Assembly: GCF_000516985.1 (NCBI RefSeq)
Contig: NW_006917101.1
Location: 310,001-374,000, forward strand
Direction: 5' to 3'
Length of the DNA stretch: 64,000 bases
Origin: Pestalotiopsis fici W106-1
Taxonomy: Eukaryota; Ascomycota; Sordariomycetes; Amphisphaeriales; Sporocadaceae
This document shows, piece after piece, positions 24,001 to 34,655 of this stretch. Every line of letters starts with the position of its first letter. Within the stretch, counting starts at the first letter, position 1. The notes under the pieces were generated by a model, which did not search any database, was not told where the DNA came from, and saw nothing but the letters and a program-made list of their open reading frames with translations. The translations under genes were made by a program, and so were the position numbers.

Positions 24001-25289
24001 GTGTGGTGTGAGAGAGAGTGTGTGTGGTAGAGAGTGAAATAGGACGGGTCGGAGGGAGGGGCTGTTCGTCATCCTGTCTTGTCACTCTTTTTTTTTTCTC
24101 TCTTGACAGGTAGTTTTCCACATAGTTGTTGGAAATGGGGCAGCAGCAAAACATAGCAGCCAGCATTGATAACTTCGTTTCGTTTCGTCTCGTTTCGTCG
24201 ACTTGTTTAATTTGAATTAGACAGGCCAACCTTTCAATATCAAACCGAAGCCCAGTTATTTTGTTATTTTGCTACTAGAATATTATATACGAATTAGAAA
24301 AGAAACAATGTAACGTACCCGCAGCCTTTATTTTATCCCTATGTCGCGCCGGTATTGCGTCGGGACCAGAAGCCGATCTGGCAGCATGGCCATGACTTTG
24401 GGGGGGATGGGGGAGATTTGGTGCCCTTTTTCTTGCTTTCTTTTTCTGTTTTTCTCCCCCTGCCCTTTTCAACGCACATTTGGGCAAGAGAATCGAGGCC
24501 TTCTTGGCGTCAGCAGGCACCACAACAAGGCGAGAGAAACGATGGACCCGTTTCGTGTCCCTGGACGCTATGGGAAAATAAGTTTTTAGTTTTTTCTTAG
24601 GCAGTGGATGTTGTGTGTCTCCATAGCGCTTGAGTTACCCGTTGTGCGCCCCGTTCATCGAATCGCGTGGGCGATCTACACTACCAGTAGACGGTCTAGG
24701 CCGGGCCATAACCAGCCCACTCATCTTTTCTTGTGCTGGGGATTGTGCGTGCATGCATGTCGTCCTCCTCCACCCACGGGCGAACTAGTGTGCAAGGTAG
24801 ACCCCCCATTTCCTGCATTTCCGTGAGTGCCGTCTTGGTCTGTTCTTGGGTCTGGGTCTGGCGGTTTGGTCTATCTGGTCTGTCTTGGGTTTGATTGCTT
24901 GACTGACTTGGCTGCCGGACGAAAGCCTGGAAGACTCCAATCGTCTAGTCATTTCTAGTGTGTAGAAATTGTCCCAGGCCTTTCGGTCTCGTTACAGATC
25001 TGCGTCTGTCTTGCTTAAATCGGTTTGAAGAAAGTGAATCTTTGATTATGGTCCCAGAATAGGAGGTAGACAACGGGAGATCGATACCGAAACCCTGTAT
25101 ACTAGGTTAGGTGTCTATAGCCCAGACATGACAAGATGCCTGACTTTGACAGGAAGACTGAAGTAGATCACCAAGACGAGGAACAACCCGGGGAGGGGGA
25201 AAAAAAAAAGAGTTGTATGAAGTACACATGTGTAAGTTAGAAGTCAACGGAGACAAAACACAACAGAGTGACAAGACCAAAGGCCTGCC

Positions 25290-25312
25290 GTCATCATCAT
25301 CATCATCATCAT
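25290..25312. repeat. (CAT)n microsatellite
   Basis: Seven consecutive CAT/TCA units in non-coding sequence. Confidence 0.85.
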
Positions 25313-25705
25313 TAACATCAATCCACTTTAGGCCAGCCCAGTACTTGTTTAGTAGCAGTAACGCCAGCGGTCTTCGGGGTTTAATGCGTTCACTGGTTGG
25401 CGGGTGTGACTTGACTTGGCTTGGGCAACGGCGCCCGAGGTGATCGATCGATGCTACTAGTTGCATTGCGCGCCGCCCTCTGGACCACCGGCCTACCATA
25501 CAAAGCCCACCCTTAATTCTTCTCATTACATCCACTCGTTCCGTGACATATTCTGGAAGAGAGACCCAAGAACAAAACTTACACGCTCCCTCGTGTCTGT
25601 TCCTAGTTCATCTTTCCCGACCAGGTACACACAGGGCCAATCTTCTCCTCACCTCTTTCAACCTTTCTACATTTAGAAATTGATTGGCCAGGAACGAACA
25701 GACAG

Positions 25706-25732
25706 CCAGGCAGGCAGGCAGGCAGGCAGACA
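25706..25732. repeat. (CAGG)n microsatellite
   Basis: About five tandem CAGG units lie some 75-100 bases before the start codon of the uncharacterised protein gene at 25807. The unit is the reverse complement of the CCTG phase of the repeat near 16860. Confidence 0.9.
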
Positions 25733-25806
25733 CAGACACTCACGCATACAAATCAACCAACAGAGGGTCAGCCGGGGCGGTCGAGCATTGCCCTCCCTCG
25801 AGAAAC

Positions 25807-26391
25807 ATGTCGATCGGGTGCTTGTCTAGTCACACTCACGCCCAGTACTCCATCTCTCGCATTGGTCACCAGATGGACACCATGGCCGTCACTTCAAAGA
25901 CTTCAATTGCTTCAAGATCTGACACACGCGCCGTTGCACCTGCAGAGACTGGTGAATCCGGATATACTCAAACACTCTATATACTCGTCTCCAAGGGATT
26001 TCCACGGGACTCGGAGAGCTCGCGTATGATCGACTTTTGTATCGTCACCAATGACAGCAAGAATACCAACACCGTCTACCGACTGGACGGACGCCGTGGA
26101 CAATACGGCTTAAAGGTGGTGCCGGGGTTTGGCAACCCTCGGTTACGACCACACTTTCTCCGCCAACTCCATGTCGCTACACTACCTGTACGCTCACCCA
26201 ACGACACCACACTCCATGAACTCGTCAAAGGGATCTCGATCAGCAACGAGAATCCAGAATACACTCGCTGGATGTGGATTGATAGTGTGCTCGGTGCCTT
26301 GTCCGCCGCCAGTTTGATCAGCTCAGATGAGGGAACTGGCATCATTGACGCGACCATCGACTGCGTATCAAGTGCGCCTTACCCTGATTAA
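25807..26391 (+). CDS. uncharacterised fungal protein
   Basis: A single exon of 194 residues. After a Ser/Thr-rich start, the pattern is one I associate with a lineage-specific hypothetical family of Hypocreales: a YTQTLYILVSKGFPRDSESS strand, a VYRLDGRRGQYGLKVVPGF core, then LHELVKGISISNENPEYTRW and the helix WIDSVLGALSAASLIS. No catalytic motif, signal peptide or membrane segment is visible. The ATG at 25807 is the first in frame; a second at 25873 is a possible alternative. The region just downstream carries decayed coding sequence, so this gene may itself be the surviving part of a rearranged locus. Function unknown. Confidence 0.6.
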   Translation: MSIGCLSSHTHAQYSISRIGHQMDTMAVTSKTSIASRSDTRAVAPAETGESGYTQTLYILVSKGFPRDSESSRMIDFCIVTNDSKNTNTVYRLDGRRGQYGLKVVPGFGNPRLRPHFLRQLHVATLPVRSPNDTTLHELVKGISISNENPEYTRWMWIDSVLGALSAASLISSDEGTGIIDATIDCVSSAPYPD

Positions 26392-26429
26392 GAATTTCTT
26401 TAAAGCAAGCACTTATGAATCAGCACCCA

Positions 26430-27037
26430 TTGTGCTACATGATGATTTGGGGTCACTGGGGAAGAGAGAGTCTCAACCTCGACGAGCATCTGGATCTCCC
26501 GCAGGCGGGTCCTTTCAGGATCAACGACATGATGATCGAGCTACGGCTTTCGGCTACCTATCCATTGCTGATATTACATCAGAGATAGAAGCCATCGCCA
26601 GGAAAGACTCAAGGTTTACGACTGGGATTAAGGGCCATGTTGGATACGTGGCTGTTGGAACTAATACGTGGACTGGAAAACATCCCAACTAGCGAAAGCG
26701 GGTTATTTCTATCATTAGCAACGCCGGCATATTCGAGCACATCTGCGGATCACTATCTTCAGCATGGGCTCTTGACTGGAGCCGCAACTTGGGAACATTC
26801 GGACCTCTGTGGATTCCATCCAAGGAAGAGAAACGAAAGCTCAAGGATCTCGAAGGATAAATTCGGAGGTTTTCTGCACCGGCCAACGATTGCGATTTTT
26901 CAGACGAAGAAGATGAGGGCAAGACGGGGTCTCTGGAGAAGAGGATTCATATGAGCATCTTTCAGATTTGCCAGAAATTCATTCAGCATCGCCACTTTCC
27001 GAAGGTCTCGGACAATCAATGCATCAATCCAGAATGA
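26430..27037 (+). pseudogene. decayed coding region of unknown family
   Basis: From about 26440 one frame reads WGRESLNLDEHLDLPQAGPF and MMIELRLSATYPLLIL, then stops. Protein-like sequence resumes in another frame with SEIEAIARKDSRFTTGIKGH. That second frame continues past a TAG (26690-26692) into VISIISNAGIFEHICGSLSS and WIPSKEEKRKLKDLEG. It passes a TAA immediately after, then goes on as an acidic stretch (DFSDEEDEGK) and SIFQICQKFIQHRHF to a TGA near 27037. One frame with two internal stops plus a shift is best explained as a pseudogene; an intron could remove the TAG but not obviously the TAA. The family is not recognised. Confidence 0.45.
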
Positions 27038-28691
27038 TTGCATTGCGTGATGGCGAAAGGTGTTTTGAGAGGGCACTCCTTTTGTGTCTTGCTAGTCCAA
27101 CAAGATCCATGGTTTTGGGCTATTGGCACTTGGAGGCCTCAATTCTGCTAGGCACGCTTATTCCACTGATGCCGGGATGAAGTTGATAGAAGATGGAACT
27201 CTGTGCAAGATTTCATACATGATAGAATTAATTTTGATAGATACCCATAATACTGAAAAAGTTTTATCGCAACAGCATCATGGTGTTTGTTCTGTTTACG
27301 ATTACTACAATACTCGTAGCAACGGATAAATGCCACCGCACAATCATTAAGACATTTGGTGGCTGTGCAAAGTTTCTGTATAACCGGACTATTTGCGTGA
27401 CGGATGCAAGGTTATCATGACAGGACGCGACATGACATTAGCCAGAATTTCAAGACGCGCATCACATTTACGAAGCATAAGGCCAGTTGTCAAAACCATG
27501 TTCGAAGCTTTAAGAAGCGACTGAGCGAAAAAGCATCGTCTGGGCAATGCTGGTCAGGTATTGAAGAACCCGGAATGAGACAATGTGCTGCCAAAGCCAT
27601 CGACGCGGACAAACAGTTTTCCTGACTCGGGCAACGTTGGCAAAGAATTTACAATAGTCAATAATCACGAAAGGCTGGAGCTTGCGTAACTGTTTCACGA
27701 TGGACCAACCCAATGGAAGGCTGGCGTTTGATTGTCGCTGCTTGCGTGGGGATCGCATGTGGTATTGAGAGAGACAGAGAGGGACCTGCTTTTCCGATCC
27801 AGGGCGGGGCGATCTAGTGTACAGAGTAATAACGTATGTATGTAGTTTATATATATATATATATATATGTGGCAACAAGAACATTGGATTACCCATCCGC
27901 GTCCACTTGCAGAATCCTGCAGCCGTAGGATGCAATTCCATATCCAGTTCTGCTTGTAACCCTCCATCATCATCAAGGTATATTGAGAACGACCCACGTG
28001 GCTGCCTAGGCTGCATTGAAAAGTTTGTTCATTGCATACAAGCATTGATGAATCAAAATCGCCCATGCCTGGAATATATACTCGTGACCTTTGTCAGAAG
28101 CAGTGTTTTACAAGTTATAGCAGTAGGAATTGGACGGTTTGGCGTCAATCAGCATAAGAAATCCGCACGCGCGTCAAAACGGGGGAGAACTCTGGTCCCA
28201 GGCCCCTAGGGAGGATTGCTACATTATCTATTATGGCTGACATACAGACCTGCCTGTACTACGAAGCCCCCGAAAGTTCCGATCCACCACAGAGCCCCAG
28301 TATCAGGATTCAGTGGGCCAATCATGTACTGGAATTCCCTCGCTAGTGGGTTCCTTCTAGCCGTTGCGGGCTTGGCTTGTGGACCTCCCGCTTTGAGATT
28401 CGAGAGGCCACTTCACCATTGACGATCTTGTTGCAACCTCAGCTCTTTTCTTTGTACGTACGAAGTACACTACGGGTTGATTACCGACCAACTCTGGTGC
28501 CTTATTCAAAGGTGCATCTTTGTCGTCTCCTTTCTCTTGATCGCATCTCTCATTGCGATTCCTCAGTCACTCAGTCATCTAGACTGGGCATCCCATCTGC
28601 CAGCTCTACGTCGGGCAATTTCGTCCTTGCTGTTCTTGCTGTCCATCGACTTCCCCTTTCTACTGCCAACGCGGCAGCCTGCCAGCCAGCC
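27038..28691. other. intergenic region upstream of KEX1
   Basis: No gene seen. It holds an AT dinucleotide repeat near 27848. The last 250 bases are a C/T-rich leader of KEX1 (TTCTTGCTGTCCATCGAC-type sequence). Confidence 0.5.
27848..27869. repeat. (AT)n microsatellite
   Basis: About ten perfect AT units in non-coding DNA. Confidence 0.9.
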
Positions 28692-30699
28692 ATGGCTCCC
28701 TCTTGGAGTCCAGTCCGCCTCGTTGCTTGCGGACTGCTGACTTTGGCATCATGGACTTCCACAGTCCTCGCCGACAAGACCGCCGCCGACTACTTTGTCC
28801 ACTCGCTTCCTGGTGCCCCGGCTGGTCCGCTGGTTAAGATGCATGCTGGGTAAGTAGAGATCCCGTCCTCCGCATTCGCGTTTCAGACTTGATTACCATT
28901 TGCGAATCCCCGTACTGACCAGTCACCAACCATTCACAGACACGTCGAGGTCACTCCGGAACACAATGGCCATCTTTTCTTCTGGCATTTCCAGAATCAA
29001 CACATTGCCGATCGGCAACGAACCGTCATCTGGCTTAATGGTGGCCCAGGTTGCAGTTCCGAGGACGGCGCCATGATGGAAATTGGACCATATCGACTGA
29101 AAGACAGGGACCACCTCGAGTACAACAACGGCTCCTGGCATGAATTCGCCAATCTCCTCTTTGTCGATAACCCCGTTGGTACCGGTTTCAGTTATGTCAA
29201 CACCAATGCTTATGTTTCCGAGCTCGACGATATGGCAAACCAATTTGTCACTTTCCTTGAAAAGTGGTTCGCCCTCTTTCCGCACTTTGAACATGACGAT
29301 GTAGGTTCTCTGCCACTCCATATTTCCAAATCACTGTACTAACACGTACTCACCGCAGCTTTATATTGCGGGAGAGTCATATGCTGGACAGCATATCCCT
29401 TACATTGCCAAAGCTATCTTGGCGCGCAACAAGCTGCCTGCAACCAAGCACCAGTGGAACTTGCAAGGTCTTCTGATCGGTAATGGGTGGATCTCTCCGC
29501 CCGAGCAGTATGATGCCTACCTCAAGTTTGCCTACGAGAAGGACATTGTCAAGAAGGGCTCAGATATTGCCCAGAAGCTGGAAGCCGCTTACAGTAAATG
29601 CGAAAAAGCCATTACCAACGGCGGCATCAACCACGTCGACACCGGTGTGTGCGAGCAGGTACTACAAGAGATCCTGCGTCTTACAGCAAAGAAAAAGGGC
29701 GACAATACAGAATGTGTCAACATGTACGATGTCCGACTCACAGACACCTACCCGAGCTGCGGCATGAACTGGCCCCCGGACTTGACTTCCGTCACTCCCT
29801 ACTTGAGAAAGCAAGAGGTTTTGTCAGCTCTGCATGTCAATCCGGGCAAGAGCACCGGGTGGACTGAATGTAACGGCGCTGTCGGTGCCGCTTTTTCTGC
29901 CCAGAACTCGGTACCATCTGTCAAGCTGATCCCCGACCTCCTTAAAGAGATTGATGTTCTCCTCTTCTCTGGCGCCGAGGATCTCATCTGCAACCATCTG
30001 GGAACTGAGGCTTTGATTAGCAATATGGAATGGAACGGCGGCAAGGGATTCGAGGTTTCCCCTGGCAACTGGGCACCACGTCAAGATTGGACATACGAGG
30101 GCGAGGCTGCCGGTTTTTGGCAAGCTGCCCGCAACCTGACATATGTCTTGTTTTACAACTCATCTCATATGGTTCCCTTTGATTATCCCCGCCGAACTCG
30201 CGACATGCTTGATCGATTCCTCGGAGTCGACATCAGTGGTATCGGTGGCACACCTGCTGAGAGTATTTTGGACGGCGAGAAGCTTCCAGATACAACCGTG
30301 GGTGGCGCAACCAACAACACTTCGTCCGACGCACAGGAACAAGACCTTGCTGATGCAAAGTGGGCTGCTTACCAAAAGTCAGGAGAGCTAGTTCTAGCTA
30401 TCGTTGCAATTGGCGCCTCAGTCTGGGGATTCTTCATCTGGAGGAGTCGCAGGAAGAATCGAGGCTACCAGGGACTATCGGCTGTTGCCGAACGAGTACG
30501 TGGTGATTCTGGTCTTGAAGGTTTCCGCAACAAGAGGACAAATCGTGATGTGGAGGCTGGAGACTTTGACGAGAGCGAATTAGATGATCTCCATGTCGCT
30601 ACACCAACTGGTCTGAATAAGGAGCCCTACAGCATTGGAGACGACAGCGACGACGAGCAGTCGACCGAAAAACCAAAGGCTGGCTCCTCCAGGACTTAG
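28692..30699 (+). CDS. KEX1: pheromone-processing carboxypeptidase KEX1
   Basis: Three exons (28692-28849, 28940-29300, 29359-30699) encode 619 residues, the usual length for the family. A signal peptide (about residues 1-27) precedes the serine carboxypeptidase (S10) domain. This carries the substrate-binding [10 protein letters not shown] motif and the catalytic triad Ser180 (in GESYAGQ), Asp381 (in FSGAEDL) and His443 (in NSSHMVPF). A transmembrane segment at about residues 513-535 ([18 protein letters not shown]) and an acidic cytosolic tail place it in the trans-Golgi. There Kex1 removes C-terminal Lys and Arg left by Kex2 on pheromone precursors and other secreted proteins. Introns have GTAAGT and GTAGGT donors and keep frame. 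The start has a good context (CC-ATGG). Confidence 0.95.
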
Positions 30700-31422
30700 A
30701 CTCATTCCTCCCTTGTATGCATAGCCTCTGGCGTTTGGTGAATCTATTAGCTACCAAGATTACGGTTTTCTATCGGAAGAAATTTGAATACACATGATCA
30801 TTCTCACAACATTTGATGCAATCATCTCGTAAGAGCTTCTCTGATGGCTTGCAGTGCGTGTAAGACTGAGTGTCATGCAACCAAGTTGTCTCAGGGCCAA
30901 TCACTCAAGAACATGCCACGACCAAAAGTCTATATACGCGTCACTAATTCACTGATCTCAGAGCACCTCTATGTATGGCCACATCCTCGGCTCGGCATCT
31001 TGAAACTCTGTTTTGCCTCCCTAGCGCGGATACCACGGCACAATGCAGCAAGCCAAAGCAAGCCAAACAAGCCTCATGCGGGTGAGATCTTAAAACACGA
31101 CGTGAACACACACACATCTATTATGCATCGCCGGGCTCGGTGCCGAAGATGCCCGCGGTGATACAAGCTGCCGATTTGCACCACGGGGGTCCGAAGGTGC
31201 ACTTGAAACCTCGCTACGGCGAGGAATAGCTGAAATGGCAAGCTGAAAGGCTGAACATTTAGGACCTAGACACATTGGTATCCGTCTCCCATTGTAGAAC
31301 AAGGTTGATGTTTCAGCCGTCTACACATCTCGCGGCATCTCTCATAGGCTGAGCAGTGTTGACCTTATTGACCATTGTTTCCTCCGCAATTGATTAGAAC
31401 TTGCAATTACCGACTCGGAAGA
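30700..31422. other. intergenic region between KEX1 and the monooxygenase
   Basis: It contains the KEX1 3' region and the monooxygenase promoter. No coding sequence was recognised. Confidence 0.5.
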
Positions 31423-32976
31423 ATGGGAGATATTGCGCCGCTAGTAAAGGACAAGATCAATGTAGCAATTGCCGGGGGCGGCATCGCCGGCCTCGCGCTG
31501 GCGGTCGGGCTGGTGAAGCAACCGCACGTCGAGGTCCGGGTCTATGAGTCGGTGCCGCAGTACCGGGACGTGGGCGCCGGGCTGGCCCTGCACCTCAATG
31601 CTATCAAGGCCATGACCCTCATCGGCCCGGAGCTCCGCGGCGCCTACTTTGACAAGGCGCACGTCATGGCCGCCGACCAGGACACGGAGATGGCGACCGA
31701 GGTCATCCTGGCCCACGGCGAGAGCAAGGGGACCCGCGTGGCCGAGCTCGGGCGGGCAAAGGGCCGCATGAGCATTGCCAGGTCGGATCTCTTGGATGGT
31801 TTCTGGAGCCTGCTGCCCCAGGAGACCGTCGTCTTTGGCAAGAAGCTGGCTGCTATTGCAGAGAAGCAGGTGGCGGGCGAAGAGGGGCATGGTCAGCGGG
31901 ATATGGTTGAGATTACCTTTACTGATGGAACCAAGGCCGAGGCCGACGTGCTCATTGGTGCCGATGGCGTACACAGTCTCACACGGAGCCATTTGCTTGG
32001 CGCGGACCATCCGGCCACGGCTCCAAAGAACCATGACAATTGGGTGGTTTACCGAACCATGGTCTCAATGGACGAGGCAAGGCGTTGCATTGACGAAAAG
32101 TGGTGCGGAATGGGCGTGCCGATCCTCCTGGGACCCCGAGGCCACGTCAACATCATCCCTCTGAACAAGGGGACAAGGCTGAGCGCCGGCGTGGCAGTCC
32201 GCGGCGCATCGAATCCGGATCTGGTCGCGGCGCCATCGTCCGAGGCCACGGCCGGCGACAGAGAGGCCGGCGCCGGCGCCGAGCAGAAGAAACTCGATCC
32301 GGAAAACTATGACGACTACACCGAGGAGGCCCAAAAGATAATCCGCATGGTGGCGCGCGACACGAGCGCCTCGTGGAAGCCGGCCGACCACGACCACGCC
32401 CCATTTTACGCCCGGGGCCCGGTGGCCATGATTGGCGACGCCGCGCACGCCTCTTTGCCGTTTGCTGGCAACGGGGCCGCGCAGGCCCTCGAGGACGCGG
32501 CCGTCTTGGTCGCCCTGTTTGCGCGGCTCCAAGAACTGCAGCACCAGCATAATCAACGGTTACAACAACAACAACAACAACGAACTTCCTCGGCGAATGC
32601 CAACGAGACATCGCGTTCGTCCTCGGCGCAGCAGGACAGTTGGGACGCCCCGGCCGCCATCTGCACCGCGCTGCGCGCCTACGACGTGGTGCGGCGGCAG
32701 CGGAGCCAGCACGTCGTGGACCTGGCGCGCCAGTTTGGCCGCGTCTACGCCTACGTCGAGGACGACGGCCGCATGCACGCCAGCCCCGAGCGCATGAGGG
32801 CCTTTTTCGCCGACATGAGCAGCTTCACCAATGACTTTGACGTGGCGGGCCAGAACCGCGAGGCCGTGGAGCTGCTGGATATGTTGCTCTGGCAGGACGC
32901 CGACGACGATCATGATATTGCTGTTGTAAAGGACAGAAAGAGGGCGGAAAAGGTAAATGGTGTCAATGGGCATTAA
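31423..32976 (+). CDS. FAD-dependent monooxygenase, salicylate-hydroxylase-like
   Basis: A single exon of 517 residues. The N-terminal Rossmann motif is VAIAGGGIAGLALAVGL (glycines 18-20 and 23). The DG motif DVLIGADGVHS lies near residues 174-184 and the GD motif AMIGDAAHASLPFAGNGAAQ near 335, the arrangement of class A flavoprotein hydroxylases (PF01494) that use NAD(P)H and oxygen on aromatic substrates. The residues YESVPQYRDVGAGL and the late NGAAQALEDA helix are typical of the fungal salicylate-hydroxylase-like subgroup; the substrate cannot be told. A Gln/Ser-rich insert (about residues 372-406, including six glutamines) interrupts the C-terminal part. The gene is clearly GC-richer than its flanks and has no intron, unlike most neighbours. 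ATG 31423 puts the Rossmann strand at the expected distance. Confidence 0.88.
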   Translation: MGDIAPLVKDKINVAIAGGGIAGLALAVGLVKQPHVEVRVYESVPQYRDVGAGLALHLNAIKAMTLIGPELRGAYFDKAHVMAADQDTEMATEVILAHGESKGTRVAELGRAKGRMSIARSDLLDGFWSLLPQETVVFGKKLAAIAEKQVAGEEGHGQRDMVEITFTDGTKAEADVLIGADGVHSLTRSHLLGADHPATAPKNHDNWVVYRTMVSMDEARRCIDEKWCGMGVPILLGPRGHVNIIPLNKGTRLSAGVAVRGASNPDLVAAPSSEATAGDREAGAGAEQKKLDPENYDDYTEEAQKIIRMVARDTSASWKPADHDHAPFYARGPVAMIGDAAHASLPFAGNGAAQALEDAAVLVALFARLQELQHQHNQRLQQQQQQRTSSANANETSRSSSAQQDSWDAPAAICTALRAYDVVRRQRSQHVVDLARQFGRVYAYVEDDGRMHASPERMRAFFADMSSFTNDFDVAGQNREAVELLDMLLWQDADDDHDIAVVKDRKRAEKVNGVNGH

Positions 32977-33492
32977 TTTTGAAAAAGTGTATTGGCAGAC
33001 TAGATTGTATATTTGAGTTGAAAGGCTCCTAATACATGCAAAGGAGAAACTGAATTTCGAGGCGTTTGGGGTTAGGGGAATGAATAAATCCTTTCTAATA
33101 ATGCTCAGCAGTCAGGTTGTGGCTTGAAATGCTGTTTTGCCAAGTGGAAATTGGTCGCTACGTAATGGCAACAGAGTCTTGAAATTTACGCTTTCTAAAA
33201 TGAAACCATTTTATCTTTTATGGCAAGTCTTTGTATCGTCTAATGACTTTCTGAAGACAGTCTATGCATTTTATCCTTCCATATTAGGATGCTGTAGTGG
33301 TTTCTCTCGAACCACAATACTTCAGGTGATCTGACCTGTCTATGCCTTCTCATCTTCACATTTCAAGGCCGTGCTCTGACCATTTCTGTCTCTAGAGATA
33401 TGATATCAACATTGACTGTTATGTTCAAACCTGGTAGGAGGCCCGACTTTGGCCTTTAGGAATTTTCGTATGCAAGTAGCAGTATATATGCT
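32977..33492. other. convergent 3' intergenic region
   Basis: AT-rich sequence between the monooxygenase and lipase gene ends. No coding sequence seen. Confidence 0.5.
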
Positions 33493-34655
33493 TCACAGGT
33501 CTTCTTTTGCAAGCATATCCGCAATGTCTAGGTAAAACGCGACTGCGTTGAATCTACGATGGAATTGTTAGTATTATATGGGCGGTAGTAGATGATTACT
33601 CCGGACTTACGTTGGATTCTTTCCAAACCAGATTTTCTTCATCGTCCATCTTAATCTGTTGGTCCAGTTGATCAAGTCTAGATGGCTCACACCGACAAGT
33701 GTGCCTTTGTAGTCGCCCCATTGGCTGGATTGCACGCTGACAAGCCCATCGTTTGGTCCTTCTGCGTTCTGCATGACCTGCCATGTGGTTCTAAATGGGC
33801 TGAGCAGAGGGGGTTGGTCCATCATGGCACCGTAGGAGAAATATCGTACCGATGGGTCATCGGGTGTCTTGGGGTTAAAGTCTTCAGTCATGTATTTCTG
33901 CGTCAGCTGCGCAAAGGCACCCGTCTCGACGCCCAGCTTGCGCGCAAATCCATACAGTTGCGGCAGCCTCTCGTCGCCAATTTCATCAAAGACAAAGTCG
34001 GCAAAAGCGCTGCCGTGGTGCGGTGTAGCGACCGTGACCAGTGAGCGGACGTCGACGTTCTTGGGCTGCAGATGCGAAATCATGTAGCGAGAGTCGAGGC
34101 CGCCCATGGAATGCGCGACAATGTTGACGCTCCGGCCCCCGGCGACGCGGGCAATGTGCTCCCCGAGCTTGGCGGCACGTTGCTCGATGCTGCCCGACGG
34201 GGGTACCGCCGCTGTGATGACCTCGACGCCGTTGGCCCGGAGCGCATCGGCAATCCCCCACCAGTAATGGACCGGCGGCAGCAGATTGCCAGCCACCTTG
34301 AGTTCGGCAAATCCCAGCAGCCCGTGCGCGAGCACAATGGGCAGTTTGGGCGTTGCTGTTCCAATGTTTGGTCAGCCTAGGTGTTTCTGGTCTTGGGAGA
34401 GGGTAGGGTAGGGGGCGAGTTTGTACCGTAGCTCTCTCTTATCGTAGCATAATCATCCTCTATACGTCGACCCAGTGCCTTGAGTCTGGGATCACTGTCT
34501 GCCGCATCTGAATAGAATCTGCTGGCTCCACGCCCACAGTCGAATGTTATGCCATGACTGCTTGGCCTGGATCTGCGGTAGATAATTCGACCATGGTTCA
34601 GACAGATGCGAGCCCGGCAACTTGGCAGGACACGCTTCAAGGGCATGGTTGTCAT
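33493..34655 (-). CDS. alpha/beta-hydrolase lipase with possible mitochondrial presequence
   Basis: Three exons on the minus strand (34655-34427, 34355-33611, 33553-33493) join in frame to 344 residues. The fold starts with PIVLAHGLLGF (oxyanion side). The nucleophile elbow is AHSMGG with Ser159, an Ala-for-Gly variant of GxSxG common in bacterial class I and related fungal triacylglycerol lipases. TPHHGSAFADFV follows, the region after the elbow, and then the late VGVSHLDLINW with the probable catalytic His. The first 60 residues are rich in Arg and Ser (MPLKRVLPSCRARICLNHGR), suggesting import into mitochondria. Without experimental data, triglyceride lipase, phospholipase or esterase all remain possible. 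The last exon contributes FNAVAFYLDIADMLAKEDL. All splice sites are GT-AG and phase-consistent. Confidence 0.87.

Larger units (their letters stand above)
21083..25806. other. 4.7 kb gene-poor region
   Basis: No frame was judged to be a gene. The first 500 bases are presumably the 3' region of the SH3-SAM-PH gene. Further on are simple repeats and pyrimidine-rich stretches: an A-run at 23631-23643, a T-run at 24089-24098, a CAT repeat near 25290 and a CAGG repeat near 25706. Candidates examined and dropped include 22265-22594 (-), 23741-24229 (-) and 24341-24589 (+). Confidence 0.5.

Noticed and set aside
23741..24229. 162-codon minus-strand frame
   Set aside because: Composed of simple-sequence stretches (Ser/His/Thr runs from CA/GA repeats) without any recognisable motif.
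32065..32973. Long minus-strand frames over the monooxygenase
   Set aside because: Antisense shadows of a gene with all three flavin motifs in order.
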